Positions 1 to 9,391 of a stretch of DNA of 64,000 nt are shown here, one piece after another. The notes beneath the pieces are model-generated. The model made no database searches. It was not told where the DNA came from and saw only the letters and a program-made list of their open reading frames with translations. This DNA is from Phycisphaerales bacterium (GTDB taxonomy: Bacteria; Planctomycetota; Phycisphaerae; Phycisphaerales; UBA1924), in contig JAHDXL010000008.1 in NCBI GenBank assembly GCA_023382935.1, positions 105,075 to 169,074 on the forward strand. Reading direction: 5' to 3'. Position numbers and translations under genes: made by a program. Position 1 is the first letter of the stretch. Each line of letters opens with the position of its first letter.

Positions 1-304
1 AGTAGACCAGTTCGCTCAACACTCCGCCCTCGATCAGCGGCAGTTTCTCCCGCTCACTCCACGGATCCGGCTGCTCGGCCCACTCCGTGCTCCGCGTGAC
101 CCTCACCCGGGGCCTCTCCAGCCCGCGCCGGCTCAACGCCACGAACGCCTCGAAGTTCGTCAGCGATCGCAGCCGCTCGGCGTACCCCGCCACCACTTCG
201 CTCGGATCGTGCTGGCGCGATGTTTCACGCATCAACTCGACCGTGAAGCGCAGACGCTCCTGCCAATCCGCCTCGGCCCCATATCGCAGACTGATCCGTG
301 ACAT
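1..304 (-). CDS. N-terminal fragment, probable GAF-domain signalling protein
   Basis: The first 101 residues of a minus-strand protein run off the left edge. The ATG at 304 is the only good start and opens MSRISLRYGAEADWQERL. The fragment is a helical stretch followed by a region on toleration of a small-molecule or sensory fold (NFEAFVALSRRGLERPRVRV). This resembles the start of a GAF domain placed before a SpoIIE/PP2C-type phosphatase or another output module, but the output domain lies outside the window, so the assignment is an inference. It is divergent from the metallophosphoesterase at 455. Confidence 0.5.
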   Translation of the reverse strand, partial: MSRISLRYGAEADWQERLRFTVELMRETSRQHDPSEVVAGYAERLRSLTNFEAFVALSRRGLERPRVRVTRSTEWAEQPDPWSEREKLPLIEGGVLSELVY

Positions 305-454
305 CCCGCGCTCCGTGCCTCAAAGCCACGGCCCCGAAACTCGCACCGAAACCCTTCTCGGCCGCAACGATCCTATCGCCCCCCGGGCCAGCGCTCGACG
401 CGAAAGGTCTACAAATACCGTAACCGATCCGTCCATTTCACCCGGGAGTGTCCT

Positions 455-1084
455 GTGAAAATCCTTGCGTTCAGCGACATCCACCGCGACCTCGGCGCTG
501 TCCAGGCCTTTGCCGCCCGCGCACGCGCCAGCGATGTCCTTGTCGGCGCCGGCGACTTTGCCACCAGACGCGAGGGACTCCAGCCCGTCATCGAAGCCAT
601 CGCCGCTCTCGGTCGCCCGACCGTCCTCGTCTGCGGCAACGGCGAATCGCCCGACGAACTCCAGTCCGCGTGCGCGCGCCACAGGCACCTTCACGTCCTG
701 CACGCATCCTCGGTCGAGATCGAAGCCGTCACCTTCTTCGGGCTCGGAGGCGCCATCCCGCCCACCCCTTTCGGCCCGTGGAGCGTCGACTTCGAAGAAG
801 CACAGGCCGAGAAGTGGCTGTCCCACTGCCCGCGCGGGTGCGTCCTCGTCACCCACTCGCCCGCCTTCGGGCACTGCGACCGCACGCCTGCGGGCAGGCA
901 CGTCGGCAGCCACGCTGTTCTCGCCTGCGTTCAGCGCTGCCAACCTGCCTTCCTCTTCTGTGGACATGTTCACGACGCCTGGGGCAGCGCCAGCACGCTC
1001 GGACCCACGCGCCTCTACAACGTCGGCCCGCGCGCCCTCCAGGTTGATCTCCCTCTGCCTCCGCCTACGGGCAGCCCGCGCTGA
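455..1084 (+). CDS. Calcineurin-like metallophosphoesterase
   Basis: A 209-residue phosphoesterase with the metal-binding motifs in family order: SDIHRD near the N-terminus, GAGDF near residue 27, GNGES near 65, THSPAFGH near 130 and CGHVHD near 168. The third motif reads GNGE rather than the common GNHE, as in some small family members. There is no signal peptide, so the enzyme is cytoplasmic and probably hydrolyses a phosphodiester or phosphomonoester; the substrate cannot be told. The gene stands alone and its last 20 bases overlap the end of the convergent secreted protein at 1065. Confidence 0.85.
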   Translation: MKILAFSDIHRDLGAVQAFAARARASDVLVGAGDFATRREGLQPVIEAIAALGRPTVLVCGNGESPDELQSACARHRHLHVLHASSVEIEAVTFFGLGGAIPPTPFGPWSVDFEEAQAEKWLSHCPRGCVLVTHSPAFGHCDRTPAGRHVGSHAVLACVQRCQPAFLFCGHVHDAWGSASTLGPTRLYNVGPRALQVDLPLPPPTGSPR

Positions 1085-1814
1085 AAAGGCTCAGATACTG
1101 CTGCACGTCAGGAAAGTTGTACTGCCCGTCAAAGTTCAGGTCGGCGTGTGGATCGTGCGCCGAGAACCATGACAGGAACAACAGCACGTCAAAGAAGTTG
1201 AGCACGCCGTCGCGGTTGCCGTCCGCCCGACACGGCTCAAAAACCAGTTGCAACCCGTTGAAATAGCCCGACTGTCCCCAGATGCCGCCCGCAATGCCTA
1301 TGCTGATCGCCCCCTCCGCTCCGACCTGCACCGTGAACGCCGCATGCGTCACGCCCTCGACCAGTTGCCCCGTGTACGCCCCGCCGGTCAGTCCATACCA
1401 GTCGCCGACTTCGAAGAGCGTACGTTCGTTCGGCATGCCGCCCGCGATGCCGTATACATACACGTCGTACACGCCCGGTTGGAGGCGGTTGATCGTCAGA
1501 TGCAGCAGCACGTCGCCAGCGCCCCACGCGCCGTCGTCGAGCAGCGCCGCCTCGTCGCCGCTCGTGCCTGGGTCATTGAGCACGAATGGGTAGATCGCAA
1601 ACGTTCCCCCGAGTGAGGCGCCCGTGGGCATGCCGTCCAGGTCGCGCAGGTTGCCCGCGTCGTGTCCGGTCGCGTCGTTCCAGACGCCCGCCAGCCCGGC
1701 CGCCGCGTACCCAGCCGACGGAATCCCCGCTTGCGGCGCCAGGTCAATGTTGATCGACTGCGCCAGGGCCAGCCCAGTGCACACTCCCCCGATGAGAAAG
1801 CCAAGTGCCTTCAT
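1065..1814 (-). CDS. Secreted protein with C-terminal GC-type dockerin module
   Basis: 249 residues. The ATG at 1814 is preferred over the longer frame because it follows GGGGAG and opens a signal peptide (MKALGFLIGGVCTGLALA). The middle is a beta-rich exported domain of unknown function. The last ~55 residues begin with a cysteine, carry two dockerin-like calcium loops (DGNRDGVLNFFDV and DLNFDGQYNFPDV) and end exactly in AGCP. The second dockerin-type protein of the window (37838-38602) has the same layout. This tail is known from Phycisphaerales surface proteins, where it is thought to act in anchoring; the first and last Cys could form a disulfide (inference). Confidence 0.85.
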   Translation of the reverse strand: MKALGFLIGGVCTGLALAQSINIDLAPQAGIPSAGYAAAGLAGVWNDATGHDAGNLRDLDGMPTGASLGGTFAIYPFVLNDPGTSGDEAALLDDGAWGAGDVLLHLTINRLQPGVYDVYVYGIAGGMPNERTLFEVGDWYGLTGGAYTGQLVEGVTHAAFTVQVGAEGAISIGIAGGIWGQSGYFNGLQLVFEPCRADGNRDGVLNFFDVLLFLSWFSAHDPHADLNFDGQYNFPDVQQYLSLFSAGCP

Positions 1815-1975
1815 ATGTGATCTCCCCGTGATTTTCGCTGTCAGTCCCATGCTACCCAGGTACCGGTCTTCCCGGAAGCACACTGTTCAATCACCGCCCT
1901 CTTCCCGGTTGTGAATCGCTTCCAGTTCCCGTAGCATCCCCTCCGCCGCGATGGTGCGGCCACGTCGGAGCCCCC

Positions 1976-4900
1976 GTGCCCTCCTCCCTCGTTCGTCGCG
2001 CCCTCGTGCTTGCCCTTTCGGCCGGACTGGTGGCCCCGCCCACCGCCCCGGCCGCCTGGCAGGGAACCCGGCCCGGCCCGACCGCCGTTGCTCCCCCAGA
2101 CTTCGCCTCCCGGCGCATGCCCCTGGCACCCTTTCAGGGGGACATCTCCTTCGAATCCGACCGAGCCTGGACCTGGAATGAGGGCGCCACGAAGAGAATC
2201 GTGCTCGAGCGCGATGTTCGTGTTTCCCTTGGTCAGACGACCTTCGAAGCCGCGCGCGCCATCGTGTGGCTCAGCCGCCTTCCCGAAGATCAGGCTGGCG
2301 AGCCGGTGTATCAGGTCTTTGCCTACCTCGTCCGCGTGCGAACGCCGCGGGCTGACGCTGCCATCGGCATCGAGGCCGATGCTTTGCCCGTTCGCGGCGT
2401 GATCGTTGCACGCCCGCGTCTGAAGGTTGATCTGCGCCTCGATGGTCCACCCGATCATGGTGGAGTGGTCAAGCCCGAGCGGGCCACGCTGGACGCCATC
2501 CCGGCCGCCGAAGCCGAGTTGGCTCGCGCCTTTGAAGTCGATCGCTCCCCCGTGCCGCCTCCGGTGCGTCCTCCGCGGCCAGATCGTCCCCCCACTGAGC
2601 AGCCGCCGGTTCCACCTCCGGTTCAGCCTCCCACACCACCCGTCGAGCCGAAGCCCGCCGAGCCCAGGCCGATCGAGCCGAGGCCCGTGCAACCTAGGCC
2701 CGTCGAGCAGCCCGGGCCGGAGCAACCCGCTCCGCCCGGCCCGACTGTGCCGACGCCCGTCGAACCGGCACCGCCCGCGCAGCGCGTCGCGCCCTCCCCC
2801 GTGGCATCTGCCCTGTTCCGCCCCGACGGCTTCTTTTACATCGCTGCCGGCGATCGTCTCGTCGTGCAATCCGGCGAGTTCGACAACGCCGTCATTATCA
2901 CCGGCGGCGTCGTCGTGCAGTACGAGAAGGACGGGCAAACGCTCGAGATCTCAGCCCAGCGCGGCGTGGTCTTCCTCAAGCCCGGACGCATGATCGATCG
3001 CCTCACGAGTTTCTCGCCCGACGATGTCTTCGGGATCTACCTCGAAGGCGAGGTCCGCGCTGTCAACGGCACCTACACCTTCCGAGCGCCGCGCATCTAC
3101 TACGACGTGCAGAACGATCGCGCCCTCGCCCTCGACGCGGTCTTCTGGACCTACGACCAGCGCCTCGGCATGCCCCTCTACATGCGCGCTGATGCCATCC
3201 GCCAGGAGGCCGTCAACCAGTTCAGCGCCGAGAAGGCCACCCTCTCGAATACCGCCTTCTTCCACCCCGACTTCTCCATCGGCGTCACCAGCGTCACGGT
3301 CGAGCACGCCCAGCGTGCCGACGGGTCCAATCACCTCATCATGGACGCCCGCAACATCACGCTCAAGGCCGGCGCCGTGCCCTTCTTCTGGTGGCCCCGC
3401 TATCACGGCGACCCCGAGCGCATCCCCATCCGCAGCGTCGGATATCAGGATTCCAACCGCACCGGCGGCGTCATTCGCACCCAGTGGGACGCATACTCCC
3501 TCCTCGGCATCGAGCCTCTCCGCAACATCGACGCCCTGCTCGACATCGACGCCTACTTCGATCGTGGCCTCGGGCTCGGGCTCGACACCGACTGGTCGAG
3601 CGATGACAGCCAGGGCTCGCTCTACGCCTACCTCCTGCCCGACGATACCGGCGAGGACGTCATGCCGCGCGGCACCAGGATCGACCGCGATGGAGTCACG
3701 CGCGGGCTGATCTTCTTCCGCCATCGCGCCGAACTGCGCGACGGCTGGACCATCCTCGCCGAGGCTGCCTACGCCTCGGATGAAGCCTTCGTCCCCGCGC
3801 TCTTCCCCCAGATCGCCGAGGAATCGCGTGAACTGACCACCCGCCTCTACGCCCGCAGGACCGAGGAAAACGCGCAGTTCAACGTCGAGGTCAAGGGCGA
3901 TCTCAACGACTTCATCATCCCCCAGCATCAGTTGCAGGCGCCGGGGTACATGGTCGACAAACTCCCGCAGGTCGGCTATGTCTCCATCGCCAACGACCTG
4001 CTCTCCGAAAACTACCCCGGCCTGCTCTCCTACACATGGGAAGCCTCCTACGCCCAGATGCGACTGCGATTCAGCGAGGTGGACGCCACCAGCCTCGGCT
4101 TCAATCGAAACGCCGTCGCCCAGCGTGTCTTCGGCACCAACGCCGACGAATCACTCGGCGACTTCTACCGTTCGCTCGGCCTCGACGAGGGGCTGGTCAA
4201 CCGCTTCGACACGCGGCACGAACTCTCGGCCCAACTCGAGGCCGGTGAGGTTCTCATCACGCCCTTCACCACCGGCCGCTTCACCTACTACGACGACTCG
4301 TTCGCCGACTTCAGCCCCGATGAAGACGACCACGCCCGCTTCTGGGGCGGCGCCGGGGTGACCCTGGCCACCTCTTTCCATCGCGTCAACCGCGACGTCG
4401 AAAGCGACCTGCTCGACATCCACGAACTGCATCACATCGTCGAGCCCAGCATCACCCTCTTCCACGCCGAAACCACCATCCACCAATCCGACCTGCCCAT
4501 CTACGACGACGAAGTCGAATCGCTCAATGATGGATCGGCCATCCAGATGCGCCTTGGACAGCGCTGGCAGACCAAGCGCGGCGGCCCGGGTCGCTGGCGC
4601 TCCGTTGACCTCCTTGAACTCAATCTCGACTACGTCTGGCACTCCGAGGACACCGAACCCGAGTCCCCCATCGGCCGCTTCTACGCCGCCCGCCCCGAAC
4701 TGTCCGTCCCCGGCGAGTACTTCCGCGTCGAAAGCATCCTGCAACTCACCGAAGTGGTCGCGCTGGCCGGCGAAACCATCTACGACCTCGAAATCGACCA
4801 GCAGGCACGCTCCTCCGTTGGCGTCCTCTTCGAGCACACGCCCGACTTCCTCACCACCGCCGAACTGCGATATCTCAACAGCCAGAACGTCACCTACGGC

Positions 4901-5167
4901 CGCCTGGGCTTCCGCTACGTACTCACCGAAAAATATCGCATCGCCGGCAATGCCACCTACGACTTCGACAACGCCGACTTCCAGACTCTCTCGCTCAACT
5001 TCCTCCGCCGCTTCACCATCGGCGAACTCGGCGTCGTCGTCGTCTACAACAACATCCGCGGCGAAACCGCCCTGGGCTTCACCTTCACCCCCGTGGGGGC
5101 CCCCGGTCGACGCATCGGCGACAGCGGAAACCGCAGCGTCCGATCTTCCGACGACTTCGGCGGATGA
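1976..5167 (+). CDS. lptD: LptD/OstA-like LPS-assembly outer membrane protein
   Basis: 1063 residues from a GTG start, with an N-terminal signal peptide ending near PAAW. Residues ~55-190 form a first exported domain. Residues ~191-275 are a proline-rich linker of PRP/PVEP repeats. Residues ~280-340 match the OstA/LptA-type beta-jellyroll (VIITGGVVVQYEKDGQ), and the C-terminal ~650 residues are rich in alternating aromatic strands, as in the LptD beta-barrel. The role would be delivery of lipopolysaccharide to the outer leaflet. Enterobacterial LptD is shorter (~780) and needs disulfides; I see no cysteine anywhere in this protein. It is followed by a convergent lipoprotein gene. Confident for the family, less so for LPS as the cargo. 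Confidence 0.78.
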   Translation: MPSSLVRRALVLALSAGLVAPPTAPAAWQGTRPGPTAVAPPDFASRRMPLAPFQGDISFESDRAWTWNEGATKRIVLERDVRVSLGQTTFEAARAIVWLSRLPEDQAGEPVYQVFAYLVRVRTPRADAAIGIEADALPVRGVIVARPRLKVDLRLDGPPDHGGVVKPERATLDAIPAAEAELARAFEVDRSPVPPPVRPPRPDRPPTEQPPVPPPVQPPTPPVEPKPAEPRPIEPRPVQPRPVEQPGPEQPAPPGPTVPTPVEPAPPAQRVAPSPVASALFRPDGFFYIAAGDRLVVQSGEFDNAVIITGGVVVQYEKDGQTLEISAQRGVVFLKPGRMIDRLTSFSPDDVFGIYLEGEVRAVNGTYTFRAPRIYYDVQNDRALALDAVFWTYDQRLGMPLYMRADAIRQEAVNQFSAEKATLSNTAFFHPDFSIGVTSVTVEHAQRADGSNHLIMDARNITLKAGAVPFFWWPRYHGDPERIPIRSVGYQDSNRTGGVIRTQWDAYSLLGIEPLRNIDALLDIDAYFDRGLGLGLDTDWSSDDSQGSLYAYLLPDDTGEDVMPRGTRIDRDGVTRGLIFFRHRAELRDGWTILAEAAYASDEAFVPALFPQIAEESRELTTRLYARRTEENAQFNVEVKGDLNDFIIPQHQLQAPGYMVDKLPQVGYVSIANDLLSENYPGLLSYTWEASYAQMRLRFSEVDATSLGFNRNAVAQRVFGTNADESLGDFYRSLGLDEGLVNRFDTRHELSAQLEAGEVLITPFTTGRFTYYDDSFADFSPDEDDHARFWGGAGVTLATSFHRVNRDVESDLLDIHELHHIVEPSITLFHAETTIHQSDLPIYDDEVESLNDGSAIQMRLGQRWQTKRGGPGRWRSVDLLELNLDYVWHSEDTEPESPIGRFYAARPELSVPGEYFRVESILQLTEVVALAGETIYDLEIDQQARSSVGVLFEHTPDFLTTAELRYLNSQNVTYGRLGFRYVLTEKYRIAGNATYDFDNADFQTLSLNFLRRFTIGELGVVVVYNNIRGETALGFTFTPVGAPGRRIGDSGNRSVRSSDDFGG

Positions 5168-5295
5168 CACACCTGACTTTCACGCGCACGCGCGTCCGGC
5201 CCCGAGGTGATCGAAAAAGGCGAGGGCTTCCAACCCCACGCCAGCGGCGCGCCGCCTCGCCTGAGGCCGTGCCGGGTTTGCCCAGCCTCACGAAC

Positions 5296-6114
5296 TCACG
5301 GCGTCGGCTGCGTCTCCGTCGGCTGCCGCCGTGCCTCTTCCCGCACCGCCTCCTGATGCTTGCCCCACGCGTACATCACCATGACTGCGGGAATCGCGAA
5401 CTTCTCCACCGCCGACTGGCCCAACTGGTTCATGCTCGTCGTGCGCCCCACCCGCACGTCCGACGTCATGTCACGCACGCCGTTCTCCAGCGTCTTGAAC
5501 AGACTGCCCCAGAGCATGAACTCGTCGTCGGTGTCCGGCAACACCTGCCGCGCCCCCGGAAGGTTGGTCGGAAGCATCAGGTACCACCCGTCCTCCTTCT
5601 GCTGGATCAGCAATCCCCACGGCTGGAGCAGTGGCTGACCATCGTACATCACGCCATAGGTGTCGTCGGCTATGTAGATCACGTCCAACTTGTCACGCCG
5701 CTGACTCAGCCACCCATACGGATCGGCGAAAATCCGCTTGGCAAGGTCGCGGAAGACCGAACCATCCTCCGGGCCTCCCCTTCGTCCGCGCCCCGTCAAC
5801 TGCTCGACGATCGACTGCCCTCCGTCGGCTTGGATCTGCGCCCGCATCGCCGCCAGTTCCTCCGGAAACTTCTCCGCCACCGCGCGCGACAACTCCTCCA
5901 TCGCACCCAGCGCCAGCCCGATCTGGTTCAGCAGGCTGCGCATGGGCACGTTCTCGGCGTACACCAGTTCAGTCAGCCGCCTCGCCTCCTGGTTCTCCAC
6001 CATCAACACCGCTGACTCCAGCACGTTTTCCGGAGACGAACGGCTGTATTCTCTCGGCGGCTTCGAACACCCGACCAGCAGCCCCAATAGCAGCATCAGT
6101 CCAATTCGCACCAT
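5296..6114 (-). CDS. Predicted lipoprotein of unknown function
   Basis: 272 residues with a clear lipoprotein signal: MVRIGLMLLLGLLVGC, with the lipobox cysteine at residue 16. The ATG at 6114 follows GGAGAG. The mature part is mainly helical and polar, with no family motif that I recognise; the C-terminus is Thr/Pro/Glu-rich. It is convergent with the LptD-like gene and divergent from thiS, whose start is 69 bases away, so both could share a short bidirectional promoter region. Position next to LptD makes an envelope role possible but unproven. Confidence 0.75.
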   Translation of the reverse strand: MVRIGLMLLLGLLVGCSKPPREYSRSSPENVLESAVLMVENQEARRLTELVYAENVPMRSLLNQIGLALGAMEELSRAVAEKFPEELAAMRAQIQADGGQSIVEQLTGRGRRGGPEDGSVFRDLAKRIFADPYGWLSQRRDKLDVIYIADDTYGVMYDGQPLLQPWGLLIQQKEDGWYLMLPTNLPGARQVLPDTDDEFMLWGSLFKTLENGVRDMTSDVRVGRTTSMNQLGQSAVEKFAIPAVMVMYAWGKHQEAVREEARRQPTETQPTP

Positions 6115-6182
6115 GTCGCGTCTCTCCGGGTTCCCGCCTCAGTCTATCAGCATTTCGTCCGATTCCCCCCGTACAGTTTCAC

Positions 6183-6383
6183 ATGCAGATCATCCTCAAC
6201 GGCCAGCCCTCCGAGCAGCCCGAACCGCTCACGGTTCACGGGCTGATCGAGCGCCTCGGACTCGCCCGGGCCATTTGCGCCGTCGAGGTCAACAGTCAGG
6301 TCATCCCCAGGGCCGAACACGAGTCGCGCACCGTCCATGACGGCGATCACGTCGAGGTCGTCACGCTCGTCGGCGGCGGCTGA
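6183..6383 (+). CDS. thiS: Sulfur carrier protein ThiS
   Basis: 66 residues starting MQIILNGQPSE, the beta-grasp fold of ThiS, and ending VTLVGGG. The C-terminal glycine is the site that is adenylated and then thiocarboxylated to donate sulfur for the thiazole ring of thiamine. The longer open frame starting upstream is rejected because the family is ~65 residues and starts at this methionine. thiG begins 57 bases downstream on the same strand, so the two are probably co-transcribed. No TPP-riboswitch core is visible in the 68 bases upstream. Confidence 0.93.
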   Translation: MQIILNGQPSEQPEPLTVHGLIERLGLARAICAVEVNSQVIPRAEHESRTVHDGDHVEVVTLVGGG

Positions 6384-6440
6384 ACTTGTCTGCCGACCCA
6401 GGTCTCCCAAGATTCCCCCGTACGCCTCCTATCCTCTGGT

Positions 6441-7289
6441 ATGACTGTTCACACTTCACCCGAGCCGGGGCTTGCTCCGTTTGCCATTGCAGGCCGCACC
6501 TTCTCCAGCCGGCTCTTCGTCGGCACCGGCAAGTACGCCACCTACCCCCTCATGCAGCAGTCGCTCGAGGCTTCCGGCTGCGAGGTCGTCACCGTCGCCG
6601 TTCGACGCGAGCGACTGGTCAACGAGCGCGGCGAGAGTCTGCTCGATTTCATCGACACCTCTCGCTACACCATCCTGCCCAACACTGCCGGCTGCTTCTC
6701 GGCCGCCGACGCCGTCCGCGTCGCGCGACTCGGTCGCGAACTGCTCGACCAGATCGGCAACCCCGGCAGGGACTGGGTCAAACTCGAAGTCCTCGGCGAC
6801 AAGAAAACCCTGCTGCCCGATCCCGTCGGCACCATCGAGGCCACGCGCACCCTGGTCGCGGACGGCTTCCAGGTGCTCGTCTACACCTCCGACGACCCGA
6901 TCAGCGCGCAGCGCATCAAAGACGCCGGCGCCGCGGCCGTCATGCCCGCAGGAAGCCCCATCGGCTCGGGTCAGGGCGTGCTCAACCGCAACAACATCGT
7001 TCTCTGCCTCGAACTGCTCAAGCACGCCGACCCGCGTTACCCGGTCATTGTCGACGCCGGCGTCGGCTCGGCCAGCGATGTTTCCATAGCGATGGAACTC
7101 GGAGCCGATGGCGTGCTGCTCAATACCGCCATCGCTCACGCTCGCGAGCCCGTCATGATGGCCCACGCCATGCGCAAGGCCTGCGAAGCCGGGCGACAGA
7201 GTTACCTGGCTGGCCGCATCGACAAGAAGATGTACGCCACCGCGTCGAGCCCGATGGAGGGCACGATCAGTTACATCCCGGGCGAGTAG
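6441..7289 (+). CDS. thiG: Thiazole synthase ThiG
   Basis: 282 residues, slightly longer than the usual ~256 because of a short N-terminal extension. It is a TIM-barrel enzyme that condenses ThiS-thiocarboxylate, a glycine imine and deoxyxylulose 5-phosphate to make the thiazole phosphate. Visible family signatures are [10 protein letters not shown] at the start of the barrel, VKLEVLGD with the Schiff-base lysine, [12 protein letters not shown], and DAGVGSASD followed by GVLLNTAIA at the phosphate-binding end. It directly follows thiS. An 8-bp inverted repeat (7279-7286 / 7295-7302) straddles its stop codon, without a T-run. Confidence 0.95.
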   Translation: MTVHTSPEPGLAPFAIAGRTFSSRLFVGTGKYATYPLMQQSLEASGCEVVTVAVRRERLVNERGESLLDFIDTSRYTILPNTAGCFSAADAVRVARLGRELLDQIGNPGRDWVKLEVLGDKKTLLPDPVGTIEATRTLVADGFQVLVYTSDDPISAQRIKDAGAAAVMPAGSPIGSGQGVLNRNNIVLCLELLKHADPRYPVIVDAGVGSASDVSIAMELGADGVLLNTAIAHAREPVMMAHAMRKACEAGRQSYLAGRIDKKMYATASSPMEGTISYIPGE

Positions 7290-7325
7290 TACTTCTCGCC
7301 CGCGATGCCCTTGCACTCAAGCCGT

Positions 7326-7976
7326 TCAGCGCCGCCGACGCGAGCCGACCGGCCCCAGAACTGCCAGCGCCAACACGCCCGCCGGGGCGGGAATGATCTC
7401 GCCGCTCAACTGCACCGAAACGCCGGCGAAGTTGTTGGTAAAGAAGTGGCTGGCCCCGTGGATGAACAACTGGATCAGCGCGCCCTCATAGGGCTCGTTA
7501 CCCGGCAGATCCATGTCGAACGACCCGCCGTCCGTGCCGTCAAAGGTCGTACCGCTCAGTGTCACGTTCGTCAGGTAGCCGGTGAAGAAGTAGATGCCGA
7601 AGCCGCCGTTGGCGAACTGCCCATGGACGTCGCATGCGATCGTGTCGCCGTCGTCGTCGGTCAGAATCAGTTGCCCCGAGCCCGTCGCGCTGTTTGAAGT
7701 CACCCCGGTGATCGACATTGACAGCCCGACATCCGCAAACGACGACCGTGAAACAAACCCTGCGTCGAAGTCGGCCGTATCTCCCGGCATGCCGATCCGC
7801 GTCACATCGCCCGACGTGCGCGTCGAACCCACGTCGGCAGCATCCGCGGTGAAGATCCCGGTCCCCGTGGAGTACGCCCCGTACAGGTCTGTGTAACCGA
7901 AGGTTACGATCACGTCGCCAGCGGCGATGCCGCCCGCAAGTGCTACAACCCCGACAAGAGCAAGTGTGCGCATCAT
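7326..7976 (-). CDS. Secreted sorting-tail protein, paralogue 1 of 3
   Basis: 216 residues: signal peptide (MMRTLALVGVVALAGGIAAG), a beta-rich body and a C-terminal tail of Pro-Ala-Pro, a short hydrophobic stretch and RRRR. That tail is the planctomycete form of a PEP-CTERM-like sorting signal. The body shares blocks with the genes at 8741 and 9721: FGYTDL near the mature N-terminus, [16 protein letters not shown], and GGSFDMDLPGN before the tail. DDDGD could bind calcium (inference). Function unknown; likely exported and processed at the cell surface. The three copies are all on the minus strand and separated by mscL and by terminators, so they are independent units. Confidence 0.82.
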   Translation of the reverse strand: MMRTLALVGVVALAGGIAAGDVIVTFGYTDLYGAYSTGTGIFTADAADVGSTRTSGDVTRIGMPGDTADFDAGFVSRSSFADVGLSMSITGVTSNSATGSGQLILTDDDGDTIACDVHGQFANGGFGIYFFTGYLTNVTLSGTTFDGTDGGSFDMDLPGNEPYEGALIQLFIHGASHFFTNNFAGVSVQLSGEIIPAPAGVLALAVLGPVGSRRRR

Positions 7977-8046
7977 GCTCCCTCCTCTGCCTCCATTCTC
8001 GGGGTAAACGGGGGCAAAACCAAGCGGCCGTCAAGCCATTTGCCAG

Positions 8047-8085
8047 AAAAACGAACCATGACCCACCCCAATAGGTAGGTCATGG
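8047..8085 (-). terminator. Intrinsic terminator after mscL
   Basis: Perfect 8-bp stem (8056-8063 with 8078-8085) with a 14-base loop. Read on the minus strand it is followed by TTCGTTTTT (the A-run at 8047-8051 on the + strand). It sits 25 bases after the mscL stop and separates mscL from the secreted-protein gene downstream. Confidence 0.75.
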
Positions 8086-8109
8086 CCGGGATTTTCCCAA
8101 GTTTCCCCC

Positions 8110-8580
8110 TCAGCGGGTCTTCAGTGAGTCGCGGATCTCGCGGAGCAGCAGCACATCCTCGGGCGTGGGTGGGGGCGCCGCCGGAGCGGCTGCCTGCTCG
8201 TGCTCAAACCGCTTCCGCGCCCTGTTGATCATCTTCACCACCATGAAGATCACGAACGCCAAGATGATGAAGTTGATGAACAGCGTGATGAAATTCCCGT
8301 ACGCCAGCACGGCGCCTGCGGCTCGTGCCTGGGCCAGTGGCAAAACCGCGTCCGCATTGGCCGCGGCGTGCTCGGTCATCTTCGCCCGCACGCCCGCGTT
8401 GAGCGGAATGTACAAATTCGTGAAGTCCGCCTTCCAGATCATCCCCACCGCCGGCATCACCACGTCATCGACCAGCGACTTGACCAGCCCGCCGAACGCA
8501 GCGCCAATGATGATGCCCACCGCCATGTCGACCATGTTTCCCTTGATCGCAAACTCGCGAAATTCCTTCATCAGTCCCAT
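8110..8580 (-). CDS. mscL: Large-conductance mechanosensitive channel MscL
   Basis: 156 residues. The ATG at 8580 follows GGAGA and opens [15 protein letters not shown], the amphipathic N-terminal helix of the family. TM1 (~15-42, [16 protein letters not shown]) carries the small-residue gate. The periplasmic loop is longer than usual (extra ~15 residues rich in Ala around AAANADAVL). TM2 (~95-117) is followed by a basic stretch and an Ala/Pro-rich C-terminus ending in a helix ([11 protein letters not shown]). The channel opens on hypo-osmotic shock to release solutes. It stands between two copies of the secreted triplet, with its own terminator. Confidence 0.95.
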   Translation of the reverse strand: MGLMKEFREFAIKGNMVDMAVGIIIGAAFGGLVKSLVDDVVMPAVGMIWKADFTNLYIPLNAGVRAKMTEHAAANADAVLPLAQARAAGAVLAYGNFITLFINFIILAFVIFMVVKMINRARKRFEHEQAAAPAAPPPTPEDVLLLREIRDSLKTR

Positions 8581-8676
8581 GATGGGTCTCCTGCCCGGAG
8601 CCAGAACGGCCCCGCCGTGATCAAGCACAAGGATACGCCAGAACCCGGGGCATTGCCCATCCGGCTGCGCATCGAC

Positions 8677-8711
8677 AAAAGTGAGCAAGCCCGGTGAAGA
8701 ACCGGGCTTGC
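8677..8711 (-). terminator. Intrinsic terminator after secreted paralogue 2
   Basis: Perfect 11-bp stem (8685-8695 with 8701-8711) and a 5-base loop (GAAGA). On the minus strand it is followed by TCACTTTT. It lies 30 bases after the stop of the gene at 8741. The + strand side also has TTTTT at 8718-8722, but no + strand gene precedes it. Confidence 0.75.
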
Positions 8712-8740
8712 GAGGACTTTTTGGAGACCGAGTGCCAAGG

Positions 8741-9391
8741 TCAGATCTTGCGCCGGCGCACGGCCAGCAGACCGGCCGTCGCCAAGAGCGCCATCGATCC
8801 CGGGGAGGGCAGAATCTCTCCGCTCACCTGCACCGACACGCCCTCAAAATCAGCAGCGAAGAACCCCGAGTCCGTCACGATGAACAACTGCACGATAGCG
8901 CCCCAGTACGGCGGGTCGCCTGGCAGATCCAGATCGAACGAGCCGCCGTGCGTTCCGTTGAACTCCGTTCCGGTGGACCCGACGTCGGACAGCAGCCCGG
9001 TGAAGTAGTAGATGCCCGAGCCCCCGCTGGAGAACTCGCCCGCGATGGTCGCAAAGATCGTGTCCCCGTCATCGTCGGTCAGCACGATGTTGCCCACGCC
9101 CGACGCTGTTACCGCGTCGATCATCGACACCGTCAGCGCCAGTTGCACGTCGGCGAAAGCCGAGGCCGTGACGAATCCGGTGTCGAAGTTGGCCGTTCCG
9201 AACGGGCTGACCAGCCGGGTGACGTCACCCGAAGTCTTCAGATCGGCCGTGTCCGAAGCCGAAGCGTTGAACTGCCAAGTTCCCAGGTTGAACGATCCCG
9301 ACAGGTCGGTATACCCGAAACTCAGGATCGGAGCGGCGCCTGCGACGCCAGCGAAACCCGCCAGCACCGCCGTCAAAGCCAAGTGTCTCAT
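8741..9391 (-). CDS. Secreted sorting-tail protein, paralogue 2 of 3
   Basis: 216 residues from the ATG at 9391, chosen because it follows AGGGAGGA and opens the signal peptide [19 protein letters not shown]. The body has the same blocks as its two paralogues ([40 protein letters not shown]) and the tail reads [22 protein letters not shown]. The signal and tail imply export and sorting to the envelope; the role of the body is unknown. It is closer to paralogue 3 in the mature N-terminus (APILSFG in both) than to paralogue 1. It has its own terminator downstream. Confidence 0.83.
   Translation of the reverse strand: MRHLALTAVLAGFAGVAGAAPILSFGYTDLSGSFNLGTWQFNASASDTADLKTSGDVTRLVSPFGTANFDTGFVTASAFADVQLALTVSMIDAVTASGVGNIVLTDDDGDTIFATIAGEFSSGGSGIYYFTGLLSDVGSTGTEFNGTHGGSFDLDLPGDPPYWGAIVQLFIVTDSGFFAADFEGVSVQVSGEILPSPGSMALLATAGLLAVRRRKI

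Noticed and set aside
6115..6182. Possible TPP riboswitch before thiS
   Set aside because: The gap is only 68 bases and the conserved CTGAGA core is absent.
7279..7302. 8-bp inverted repeat around the thiG stop as terminator
   Set aside because: No T-run follows on either strand, so termination is not supported.
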